The position numbers were made by a program, and so were the translations under genes. A stretch of DNA of 64,000 nt, taken from assembly GCA_003139545.1 (NCBI GenBank), contig PLJC01000008.1, forward strand, positions 265,077 through 329,076. The letters are read 5' to 3'. This DNA is from Actinomycetota bacterium (GTDB lineage: Bacteria > Actinomycetota > Thermoleophilia > Gaiellales > Gaiellaceae). The notes under the pieces are model-generated. The model saw nothing but the letters and a program-made list of their open reading frames with translations, had not been told where the DNA came from and made no database searches. Of the stretch, positions 44,797 through 52,523 are shown one piece after another. The number at the start of each line of letters is the position of its first letter. The stretch's first letter is position 1.

Positions 44797-46779
44797 GAGG
44801 CTCTCCGAGAGAATCGGCACGCCGGCCTTCTCGGCCTTCGTGAGCTTCGACTTGCCCGGCTCCTCGCCGACGATCAGGCCGGTCGTCTTCGAGGAGACGG
44901 AGTCGGACACCTTCGCGCCGCGCGCCTCGAGCGCCGCTTCGGCCTCCTCGCGCGTGAAGCGCTCGAGCGTGCCGGTGACGACGTACCGCTTGCCGGTGAG
45001 CGGCCCCTCGACCGGCCGTTCCTCCTCGCCCGCCTCGAAGCGCAGCCCCAGGTCGCGCAGCTCCTCGACCAGCCGGCGGTTGTCGTCGTCGCGGAACCAC
45101 TCCGCGATCGCCTCCGCGCGCTCCGGGCCGATGCCCTCCGCCTCGACCAGCTCCTCCTGCGTCGCGTTCATCAACGCATCGACGGTGCCGAAGTGGCGCG
45201 CGAGCGTCTGCCCCGTCACCCACCCGACATCGGGGATGTTCAGCCCGAAGAGGACGCGCGAGAACGGAATCGCCTTCGACGCTGCGATCGCTTCGATCGC
45301 GTTGCCGGCGCTGATCTCCGCGTAGCCGTCGACCTCCATCAGCTGCTCGCGCGTCAACCTGTACAGCTCGGGGACGGAGCGCACGATCCCGAGATCCCAC
45401 AGCCGGCGGACCGACTGCTCGCCGACGCCGTCGATGTCGGCCGCCGCCATCACCCAGTTGATCAGCGCCTCGAGCCCGCGCGACGGGCAGGCCCGGTTCG
45501 GGCAGCGGTGCATCGCCTCGCCTTCGGGCTTCACCACCTCGGTACCGCACAGCGGGCAGTGCGTCGGCATGCGAAACTCTTTCGTGCCCCTTCGATGTCG
45601 GCCGGCCGGGCCGACGATCTGCGGGATGACATCGCCGGCGCGCTGGACGATGACGTCGTCGCCCGCGCGGATCTCCTTGCGGTTGATGTCCTCCTCGTTG
45701 TGCAGCGTCGCGCGCGAGATGGTGACGCCGCCCACCTCGACCGGCTCGAGCACGGCCCACGGGTTGAGCGCGCCGGTGCGACCGACGCGGATGAGGATCT
45801 CGTTCAGCCGCGTGACGGCCGTCATCGGCGCCCACTTGAACGCGCGCGCCCACCGCGGTCGCTCGTGCAACGAGCCGAGCCGGGCCTGCTGGTCGAACGA
45901 GTCGACCTTGATGACGATGCCGTCGATCTCGTAGTCGAGCTCGGCACGTCGCAGCTCCCACGCACGCACGCGCTCTGCGATCTCCTCGATCGACTCCACG
46001 CGCTCCGCGAGCGGATTCGTGCGGAACCCGTGGGCGCGCAGCCACTGCAACGTCTCCCAGTGCGTTGTCAACTCGTCGAGGCCCTCGCGACGCCCGGTCC
46101 CGTACACCCAGATCGAGAGCGGACGCTGCGCGGTGATGGACGAGTCCTTCTGACGGAGCGAACCCGCCGAGGCGTTGCGCGGGTTCGGCGCCGTCGGCTT
46201 CCCCTCGGCGACGAGCCGCTCGTTGAACTCGCGGAAGCCGGACAGCGGCATGTACACCTCGCCGCGCACCTCGACGAGCGGTGGCGCATCGCCTTGCATC
46301 TGCAGCGGGATGGCGCCGATCGTGCGCAGGTTGGGCGTGACGTCCTCGCCCTGCACGCCGTCTCCGCGTGTGGCGCCGCGCACGAAGGCCCCGTTCTCGT
46401 ACACGAGGTTGATGGCGGAGCCGTCGATCTTCGGCTCGAGAACGTAGGCCACCGGCTCGTCGGTCCCGAGCCGCTTGCGGACGTCGTCGGCCCACTTGGC
46501 GATCGCCTCGTCGGTGGTCACCTTCTCCAGCGAGCCCATCGGCGACAGGTGCCGAACCTTCTGGAACTGCCCCGAGAGCGGCGCGCCGACGCGCTGCGTC
46601 GGTGAGTCGGGCGTGACGAGCTCGGGGTGCTCCGCCTCGATTGCGGCCAGCTCGTCGTAGAGGACGTCGTAGGCGGCGTCCTCCATGATCGGGTCGTCGT
46701 CGACGTGGTAGGCGATGAGCGCGCGATTGAGGAGCTCGCGCAGCTCGGCAGCCCTCGTGGCCGTGTCAGAGCGCGGCAA
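44773..46779 (-). CDS. ligA: NAD-dependent DNA ligase LigA
   Basis: About 668 residues with the full LigA layout. Domain Ia (AYHVDDDPIMEDAAYDVLYD) is followed by adenylation with the AMP-lysine in LEPKIDGSAINLVYENG near residue 115, an OB fold, a four-Cys zinc finger (CPLCGTEV, CPNRACPSRG), helix-hairpin-helix repeats and a BRCT domain from about 590. It seals nicks using NAD. The TTG at 46779 has GGAGGAG upstream and overlaps the end of the HAD gene, so the two are coupled. Confidence 0.96.
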   Translation of the reverse strand: MPRSDTATRAAELRELLNRALIAYHVDDDPIMEDAAYDVLYDELAAIEAEHPELVTPDSPTQRVGAPLSGQFQKVRHLSPMGSLEKVTTDEAIAKWADDVRKRLGTDEPVAYVLEPKIDGSAINLVYENGAFVRGATRGDGVQGEDVTPNLRTIGAIPLQMQGDAPPLVEVRGEVYMPLSGFREFNERLVAEGKPTAPNPRNASAGSLRQKDSSITAQRPLSIWVYGTGRREGLDELTTHWETLQWLRAHGFRTNPLAERVESIEEIAERVRAWELRRAELDYEIDGIVIKVDSFDQQARLGSLHERPRWARAFKWAPMTAVTRLNEILIRVGRTGALNPWAVLEPVEVGGVTISRATLHNEEDINRKEIRAGDDVIVQRAGDVIPQIVGPAGRHRRGTKEFRMPTHCPLCGTEVVKPEGEAMHRCPNRACPSRGLEALINWVMAAADIDGVGEQSVRRLWDLGIVRSVPELYRLTREQLMEVDGYAEISAGNAIEAIAASKAIPFSRVLFGLNIPDVGWVTGQTLARHFGTVDALMNATQEELVEAEGIGPERAEAIAEWFRDDDNRRLVEELRDLGLRFEAGEEERPVEGPLTGKRYVVTGTLERFTREEAEAALEARGAKVSDSVSSKTTGLIVGEEPGKSKLTKAEKAGVPILSESLLVQLLRG

Positions 46780-47404
46780 GCAGCTCCTCCGCCGTGTCGA
46801 CGATCGCATCCGGGTGCTCGTTCTCGAGCCGCGAGCGGTCGTGGATGCGGCCCCAGGTGACGGCCACCGATGCCATTCCGGCCGCCTTGGCGGCCCGGAC
46901 GTCGAAGGGGGAGTCGCCGATGTAGACCGCCTCCTCGGGGCGGGCGCCGAGGCGCTCGGCCGCGAGGAGCAGCGGCTCGGGATCGGGCTTGTGGCGCTCG
47001 GTCTCATCGCCCCCGACGATCACCTCGAACAGGTGGCCGAGGGGCACGTGCGCGAACGCGAGCTCGACGGTCGAGCGCCGCTTCGCGGTGACCACGGCCA
47101 GCCTGCGTCCCTCCGCATGGAGCCGTTCGAGGGCGCCCTCCATGCCGGCGCAGCACAGGAGCTCCTCGTGCAACGGCTCGTTGTGGGCGCGATAGACGGT
47201 GACGAGCTCGTCCACCCGTTCCGAGTCGAAGGCCTGCATCTGGGCCTCGAGGCCCGGGCCTCCGACCGCCCGCATCAGCTCCTCGTCCGTGTATTCACGG
47301 CCCAGCACCTCGCGGGTGGCGTGGCGCATCGAGGCGAGGATGATCCCGCCGGAGTCAATGACCGTGCCGTCGAGGTCGAACAATACGACCGGAAAGTGGG
47401 GCAT
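46766..47404 (-). CDS. HAD-family phosphatase (PpaX/phosphoglycolate phosphatase-like)
   Basis: 212 residues. Motif I is VVLFDLDGTVIDSGG, motif II is around AVVTAKRRST, and motifs III/IV are KPDPEPL and YIGDSPFDVRAAKAAG. A helical cap lies after motif I, as in subfamily I enzymes. Likely substrates are pyrophosphate or phosphoglycolate, but this is not decidable here. It is coupled to ligA downstream. Confidence 0.9.
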   Translation of the reverse strand: MPHFPVVLFDLDGTVIDSGGIILASMRHATREVLGREYTDEELMRAVGGPGLEAQMQAFDSERVDELVTVYRAHNEPLHEELLCCAGMEGALERLHAEGRRLAVVTAKRRSTVELAFAHVPLGHLFEVIVGGDETERHKPDPEPLLLAAERLGARPEEAVYIGDSPFDVRAAKAAGMASVAVTWGRIHDRSRLENEHPDAIVDTAEELLAAL

Positions 47405-47437
47405 TTGCCGATCGTAGCTGGGGTCTCGCGTCTAAAT

Positions 47438-47517
47438 CCCCCGTTCGGGGGGCGCTTTGGTCACTCCTCCAAAGAGAGGATGGGCACTGCAGGACTGCGG
47501 CTATCCACCTGGAGGTG
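47438..47517 (+). promoter_or_regulatory. Structured 5' leader of c-di-GMP cassette 1
   Basis: Hairpin CCCCC-GTTC-GGGGG (47438-47451), hairpin CTTTGG/CCAAAG (47455-47474), a GAGGATG box (47476-47482) and a small hairpin CACCT-GG-AGGTG (47506-47517) that buries the Shine-Dalgarno of the tiny peptide gene. A 12-codon ORF (MGTAGLRLSTWR) starts at the ATG in the GAGGATG box. The order of elements is repeated in the leader at 52238-52324. Confidence 0.5.
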
Positions 47518-47524
47518 AACCTGC

Positions 47525-47653
47525 ATGGTTCGTTGGCTCTCTACTTCCGTCAAGGCAGCGATCGCGCTCGGCGCTGTTTCCTCGCTCCTCGTTTCTTCGG
47601 GTGCGGGTCTGCGCTGGGGCGAGCTCGCCGCCCTGTTGAACGGCCTGTTCTAG
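47525..47653 (+). CDS. Tiny single-span membrane peptide, 42 residues (cassette 1)
   Basis: ATG at 47525 with GGAGGTG 7 nt upstream. It begins MVRWLSTSVKAAIALGAVSS, has one hydrophobic helix, and ends RWGELAALLNGLF. A similar peptide, also starting with I/V-R-W and with a Trp after the helix, precedes the second GGDEF-HD-GYP gene. It may be a regulatory partner of the membrane protein encoded 60 nt downstream. Confidence 0.6.
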   Translation: MVRWLSTSVKAAIALGAVSSLLVSSGAGLRWGELAALLNGLF

Positions 47654-47712
47654 AAGGGTTTCCGCGGCGGGGCCGGTGCGATTACCGGCTCCCCCGCGCT
47701 CCCCCTGCGGCG

Positions 47713-49542
47713 ATGATCTCGACCGACAAGACAATCTGCGGCCTCCCCCAACGGCTCGTCGCGTACATCGCGGCCGTCGTGGTCCTCGCTGCCGGCACGC
47801 TCGGCGTTTCGGCCGCGCGACTCGCCGCGGCGCCGCCCGGCCTGCACGAGTGGCTGGGCATCGGGCTCTTCCTCGCCCTCGCCCTCGTCGCCGATCTGCA
47901 CCCAGTCCCGCTCGACGACAAGGGCAGCCAGGTCTCCCTGGCCTTCGTCTTCCTCATCGCCGTGCTCGTCATCTACGGCTGGCAGGCGGCGATCCCGGTC
48001 TCGGCGCTCAGCATCCTCGTGCCCATGCTGTACCAGGGCTCCCCCGTGCTGCGCGCAGCGTTCAACAGCGGCGCCTACGCCTTGGCCGCCGCGGCCGCCG
48101 GCGCCACCCAGCTCTTCGGGCCGGTCCACGACGACGTCACCCGGATGAGCGCCTACGCGCTCATCGGAGGGCTCATCTTCGTCCTCCTCAACGCCGGATT
48201 CGTATCGGGCGCCGTCGCGCTCGCCGAAGGGCTCCCGTACCGCTCGACCCTCGTGTCGATGCTGCGGTACTCGGGCCCGGCGTTCGCGATCATGGCGTTC
48301 CTCGCCGCGCTGGCCGCGAACCTCTGGGCGATCAAGCCCGGGCTTCTCGTCCTCCTCGCCGGCCCGCTGTTCGCCCTCTCGCTCTATCAGCGCACGGCGC
48401 TCCGCTCGCGGCTCGCCCTGCACGATGCGCTGACGGACAACCTCACCGGCCTCGGCAACCATCGTTCGTACCAGGCGACCCTGCGCGAGCGAATCGCGTC
48501 GGCGGTGCACGACCACACCGAGTTCTCCCTCTGCATCGTGGACGTGGACGACTTCAAGCGGATCAACGACACCTACGGTCACCAGGTCGGCGACGACGTG
48601 CTCGTCGCGCTCTCCGCGATTCTGAGTAGCGCCCGCGACGGGGCCGCGTTCCGCTGCGGCGGCGACGAGTTCGCCCTCCTGTTCGAGGGGGACGGGACGA
48701 TCGCGTTCGAGCGGGTGACTGAGGTCCAGGACGCGGTCGCCGCCCTCGGCTTCACCCCGGTCACGATCAGCGTCGGCATTGCCAGCTACCCGAGCCAGGC
48801 GAGCGACGCAGACGGCCTCCAGCGCATGGCCGACGGCGCGCTGTACTGGTCGAAGCACCACGGCAAAAACCGTTCCTTCGTGTACAGCCCGAAGGTCGTC
48901 CGCATCCACTCCGCCAAGGACCTCGAGTGGGAGACCGAGCGCATGGCGCGGCTGCGCGCGGCGAAGAACATCGTGCGCTTCGTCGACGCCAAGGACCCGA
49001 TGACCGCCGACCATTCGGAGACCGTCGCCGCGCTGGCCGCCGCCATCGGCCAGGAGATGGGCCTGGACGAGAGCACCGTCGACCAGCTCGCCCTCGCCGG
49101 GCTCCTGCACGACATCGGCAAGATCGGCATCGCCGACAGCCTGCTCCAGGCCGCGCGCCCCCTCGCCCCGGCCGAGTTCGAGATCGTCAAGACCCACTCG
49201 ACTCTCGGCTACTCGCTCCTCGAGGGCCTCGGCATCGCGCCGATCGACGAGTGGATCCTCCACCATCACGAGGACTGGGACGGAAGCGGCTATCCGGACA
49301 GGCTCGCGGCGGACGAGATCCCGCTCGGCGCGCGCATCGTCCGAGTGGCCGATGCTTTCGAGGCCATGACCGCCAACCGGCCGTATCGCTCCGCCCAGTC
49401 CGTCGAGTACGCGCTCGAAGAGCTCCGCTCGAACGTGGGCACCCAGTTCGACGCAGCCGCCGTCGCGGCCGTCGAGGCGTACCTCGCCCGGGAGCCGCGC
49501 GGCGAGACGCGGCCGGCCGGGCTGTCCATCGCGTTCGCCTAA
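47713..49542 (+). CDS. Membrane GGDEF-HD-GYP protein (cassette 1)
   Basis: 609 residues. Six to eight membrane helices form an N-terminal sensor (about 1-220), then GGDEF with intact CGGDEF near 315 and HD-GYP with LLHDIGKIG near 466 and HHEDWDGSGYP. No RxxD inhibitory site is present before GGDEF. It could both make c-di-GMP and break it to pGpG or GMP. The ATG at 47713 fits the first helix; the frame is open upstream. It abuts the DUF5317 gene, and a paralogue of identical length lies at 52524-54353. Confidence 0.93.
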   Translation: MISTDKTICGLPQRLVAYIAAVVVLAAGTLGVSAARLAAAPPGLHEWLGIGLFLALALVADLHPVPLDDKGSQVSLAFVFLIAVLVIYGWQAAIPVSALSILVPMLYQGSPVLRAAFNSGAYALAAAAAGATQLFGPVHDDVTRMSAYALIGGLIFVLLNAGFVSGAVALAEGLPYRSTLVSMLRYSGPAFAIMAFLAALAANLWAIKPGLLVLLAGPLFALSLYQRTALRSRLALHDALTDNLTGLGNHRSYQATLRERIASAVHDHTEFSLCIVDVDDFKRINDTYGHQVGDDVLVALSAILSSARDGAAFRCGGDEFALLFEGDGTIAFERVTEVQDAVAALGFTPVTISVGIASYPSQASDADGLQRMADGALYWSKHHGKNRSFVYSPKVVRIHSAKDLEWETERMARLRAAKNIVRFVDAKDPMTADHSETVAALAAAIGQEMGLDESTVDQLALAGLLHDIGKIGIADSLLQAARPLAPAEFEIVKTHSTLGYSLLEGLGIAPIDEWILHHHEDWDGSGYPDRLAADEIPLGARIVRVADAFEAMTANRPYRSAQSVEYALEELRSNVGTQFDAAAVAAVEAYLAREPRGETRPAGLSIAFA

Positions 49543-50100
49543 ATGGTTCTTGCACTCCCGTTCCTGATCGGGGTCGTCGTTGCGCTGCCGCTCGGCGGCC
49601 GGCTGCGGGCGCTCGCCAGTGTTCGGCTGCGCTGGCTCGGGCTGGCCTACGTCGCGCTCGCGATCCAGATCGCCGCCTTCCCGGGGAACTCGATGCCGTG
49701 GCATACGCCGGACGGCGTCGCCGTCGGCCTGTGGATCGCCTCCGACCTGCTGCTCGTCGCCGTGGTGGCGCGAAACGTGCGCCTGCCGGGCGTCGCCCTC
49801 GTCGCCGTCGGGCTCGGCTCCAACCTGCTCGCGGTCCTGGCCAACGGTGGGCACATGCCGGCGCTTCCGCGCGCGCTCACCGCCGCGGGGCTCCACTACC
49901 ACGTGGACATGAACAGCGAGGCGATGGCGCACCCCGCGCTCCCGTGGCTCGTCGACCGCTGGGCCGCGCCTCACTGGATTCCGCTCGCGAACATCTTCTC
50001 GGTCGGAGACGTCGCCATCGCCGTCGGCGGCTTCGTCCTCGCGCTCGCCGTCACCGGCGCGCGCGTACCGGGCCGCAAGCCGCGGCCGGCAACGACCTGA
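49543..50100 (+). CDS. DUF5317 membrane protein (cassette 1)
   Basis: 185 residues with five or six membrane helices. DUF5317-like signatures are LANGGHMPALPRAL and IPLANIFSVGDVAIAVGG. The ATG directly follows the stop of the GGDEF-HD-GYP gene. It is similar to 54353-54931. Its consistent place after a c-di-GMP enzyme suggests a functional link, but no role is known to me. Confidence 0.85.
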   Translation: MVLALPFLIGVVVALPLGGRLRALASVRLRWLGLAYVALAIQIAAFPGNSMPWHTPDGVAVGLWIASDLLLVAVVARNVRLPGVALVAVGLGSNLLAVLANGGHMPALPRALTAAGLHYHVDMNSEAMAHPALPWLVDRWAAPHWIPLANIFSVGDVAIAVGGFVLALAVTGARVPGRKPRPATT

Positions 50101-50112
50101 CAAGCTAGGCGA

Positions 50113-52212
50113 ATCCGCTACCTCGTCGTTCCGCACACCCACTGGGACAGGGAGTGGTACGTCCCGTTCGAGGTCTTCCGGCTGCGCCTCGGCGCCGTCG
50201 TCGACGGCGTCCTCGACACGCTCGAGCGCGACGAAACCTTCCGCTCGTTCACGCTCGACGGCCAGGGTGTCGTCCTCGAGGACTACGCCGACGTGCGACC
50301 CGACAACGTCGACCGCCTACGTGCGCTGCTCGCGGCGGGACGGCTCGAGGCCGGCCCGTGGTACGTGCTGCCGGACGAGATCCTCGTCGGGAGCGAGGCG
50401 CTCGTACGGAACCTCCTCCTCGGCCGGCGGGTCTGCCGCCGCTTCGGCGTCGAGCCGACCGTCGCAGGCTACGAGCCGGACAGCTTCGGTCACCCGGCGC
50501 AGCTGCCGCAGATCCTCGCCGGGTTCGGCCTCCCGACGTTCCTCTTCTCGCGCGGGCTCGGCGACCAGCTGGACGACGTCGGCGTCGTGTTCCGCTGGCG
50601 CGCCGCCGGCGCGGAGGTGATCGCGTGCCAGTTCCTGCCGCACTACGACAACTTCGCGCGGCTCACGACCGCGGAGGAGGCGGCGGAACGCGTCGCGCAC
50701 ATCGTGGAGCGCTTCGGCCCGCTGCTCGAACGGGCCGGGCAGAGCACGATCCTGCTCGCGAACGGCTCCGACCACCTGCCCATCCAGCCGCACCTGCCGG
50801 AGATCTGCCGCGAGCTCGGCCCGTCGTTCCGGATCGGCCGCTACTCGGACTTCCGGCCGGAGACCGACGACCTCCCCGTGTACGAGGGAGAGCTCGTCGG
50901 TAGCCGGCTGCAGAACATCCTGCGCGGCGTCAACTCCGCGCGCATGTACCTGAAGCAGGCGAACGAGCGCGCCGAGCGCCGCCTCCTGGGCACGGAAACG
51001 GTGGCCGCGCTGCGAACGCTGCGGGACGGATCCCGGTTCCCGCACGAGGACATCCGGCTCGCGTGGCGCGACCTGCTCCGCAACCACCCGCACGACTCCA
51101 TCTGCGGCTGCTCGTGCGACGAGGTGCACCGCGACATGCTCGTCCGGTACGAGCAGCTCGACCGCACCCTCGAGATCGTGGAGCGCGAGGCGCTGGGTGT
51201 CGGCGGAGCACTCGTCAACCCGCTTCCGTACCGCCGCGCCCGCCTCGTCGGCGACAAGCTCGTCGAGCTCGATGGGTTCGAGGGCCGCCGCGCCCCGCGG
51301 CTGCCGGCAGACCTCCCGCCGGTCGAGCTCGAGATCGCGTTCGAGGACGAGCCGGACATCGGCGACCTGTACACGTTCTGTCCCGGCGGGCCCGTCCAAC
51401 GGGCGAAGCTCGTCAGCTCGCTGGCCCAGCCGGACGGCACGCTCGTGCTCGAGCACGAGCTGCCCGGAATCCGCATCTCGACGGTCGCGTGGGCCTTCGC
51501 CGGCCGGATCGAGCTGCGGACGACGGTCCAGAACGACGCGTCCGACCACCGCCTTCGCGTCCACTTCCCCGTCTCGGACGCGGGCGAGTGGGTGCGCGCC
51601 GAGAGCCAGTTCGCCGTCGTTCGCCGCCCGGTCGAGCCCATCCCGCCGCGGGCGGAGTGGGTCGAGCCGCCGATCGCCGCCGCGCACACCCTCGGAGCCG
51701 TTGCCCTCGGCCCCCTCGCCCTCCTCACCAAAGGCCTGCCCGAGTACGAGGCCGCCCGGGACGGCCTCCGCCTGACCCTCCTGCGCTGCGTGGGGACGAT
51801 CTCCCGGCCGAAAGGCCTGCCCACGCGCCCCGTGGACGCCGGGCCGGACATCGCCACCCCGGACGGCCAGTGCCGCGGGCGCCACGTCTTCGAGTACGCC
51901 GTCCGGCTCGACGCCGACAGCCTCTCGGACGCTGCCCTCGTCCGGGCCGGCCAGGACTACCGCACGGACTTCCTCACCGGTGATCCGTTCGCGCCCCCAT
52001 TCACCCTGGAGGGGGACGTGGTCTTCTCCTGTCTCAAGGGCGCCGAGGAGGGCGACGTCGCGATCCTGCGGGTCTTCAACCCGAACGCGGGGCCCGAGGC
52101 CGTGCGGATCGACGGCGTACCCGCCGTCCGCGTCCGGCTGGACGAGGAGGGCGCCGCGCCGGGCGGCCTCGAGCTCGCCGCCGGGGAGATCGCCACCTTC
52201 CGGCTGGGATGA
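50113..52212 (+). CDS. Glycoside hydrolase family 38 (alpha-mannosidase-like)
   Basis: About 699 residues. The zinc and nucleophile motifs of GH38 are present: VVPHTHWDREWY at the very N-terminus and GYEPDSFGHPAQLPQIL near 120, plus HPHDSICGCSCDEVHRDM. C-terminal beta domains complete the protein. It should hydrolyse alpha-mannosides or phosphomannosyl-glycerate-type substrates in the cytoplasm, as there is no signal peptide. The frame follows the DUF5317 TGA (50098-50100), and no ATG, GTG or TTG precedes HTHWD; the first usual start (GTG 50293) would delete a metal ligand. ATC at 50113 is the most likely start. Confidence 0.88.
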   Translation: MRYLVVPHTHWDREWYVPFEVFRLRLGAVVDGVLDTLERDETFRSFTLDGQGVVLEDYADVRPDNVDRLRALLAAGRLEAGPWYVLPDEILVGSEALVRNLLLGRRVCRRFGVEPTVAGYEPDSFGHPAQLPQILAGFGLPTFLFSRGLGDQLDDVGVVFRWRAAGAEVIACQFLPHYDNFARLTTAEEAAERVAHIVERFGPLLERAGQSTILLANGSDHLPIQPHLPEICRELGPSFRIGRYSDFRPETDDLPVYEGELVGSRLQNILRGVNSARMYLKQANERAERRLLGTETVAALRTLRDGSRFPHEDIRLAWRDLLRNHPHDSICGCSCDEVHRDMLVRYEQLDRTLEIVEREALGVGGALVNPLPYRRARLVGDKLVELDGFEGRRAPRLPADLPPVELEIAFEDEPDIGDLYTFCPGGPVQRAKLVSSLAQPDGTLVLEHELPGIRISTVAWAFAGRIELRTTVQNDASDHRLRVHFPVSDAGEWVRAESQFAVVRRPVEPIPPRAEWVEPPIAAAHTLGAVALGPLALLTKGLPEYEAARDGLRLTLLRCVGTISRPKGLPTRPVDAGPDIATPDGQCRGRHVFEYAVRLDADSLSDAALVRAGQDYRTDFLTGDPFAPPFTLEGDVVFSCLKGAEEGDVAILRVFNPNAGPEAVRIDGVPAVRVRLDEEGAAPGGLELAAGEIATFRLG

Positions 52213-52237
52213 GTTCGGTATGAGTTGGCGGCCCCTA

Positions 52238-52324
52238 CCCCTTCCTGGGGATGCAACGCCACCGCAAAAAAGGAGGATGCGATCTGCGAAGCGGGACTTT
52301 TCTGCGGACATCTCCTGGGAGGTG
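52238..52324 (+). promoter_or_regulatory. Structured 5' leader of c-di-GMP cassette 2
   Basis: Hairpin CCCC-TTCCT-GGGG (52238-52250), an A-rich CAAAAAAGGAGGATG box ending at 52279, pairing of GGAGGATG (52272-52279) with CATCTCC (52309-52315, one bulge), and CTCC-TG-GGAG (52312-52321) covering the Shine-Dalgarno GGGAGGTG. A 19-codon ORF starts at 52277 and its TGA overlaps the GTG of the tiny peptide gene. The elements come in the same order as at 47438-47517. Confidence 0.5.
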
Positions 52325-52332
52325 AAGATCTC

Positions 52333-52449
52333 GTGATTCGGTGGTATGCACGCGCGTGGGATGCGGCAACGCTCCTCAAGGGGGCCATGGCCCTCGCCGC
52401 CCTCGTTGCGCTCGTCGTTGGTGCTGGCGCGGACTGGCGCTGGGACTGA
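52333..52449 (+). CDS. Tiny single-span membrane peptide, 38 residues (cassette 2)
   Basis: GTG at 52333 with GGGAGGTG 8 nt upstream. It begins VIRWYARAWDAATLLKGAMA, has a hydrophobic helix (ALAALVALVVGAGA) and ends DWRWD. It is shorter than its counterpart at 47525 but has the same plan. The preceding 19-codon ORF ends on its start codon (GTGA), which would allow translational coupling. Confidence 0.55.
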   Translation: MIRWYARAWDAATLLKGAMALAALVALVVGAGADWRWD

Positions 52450-52523
52450 CATCTAGCCGACTTCAGGCGGGATCGGCCGTGCGGCGGCCGATCCCGCTTC
52501 GGCTCTCGATCTGAAACCAAGCT

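Noticed and set aside
37530..46779. A Ku-LigD end-joining operon
   Set aside because: Only ku is present. The ligase in the window is the NAD-dependent replicative LigA, and no LigD polymerase, nuclease or ATP-ligase domain was seen.
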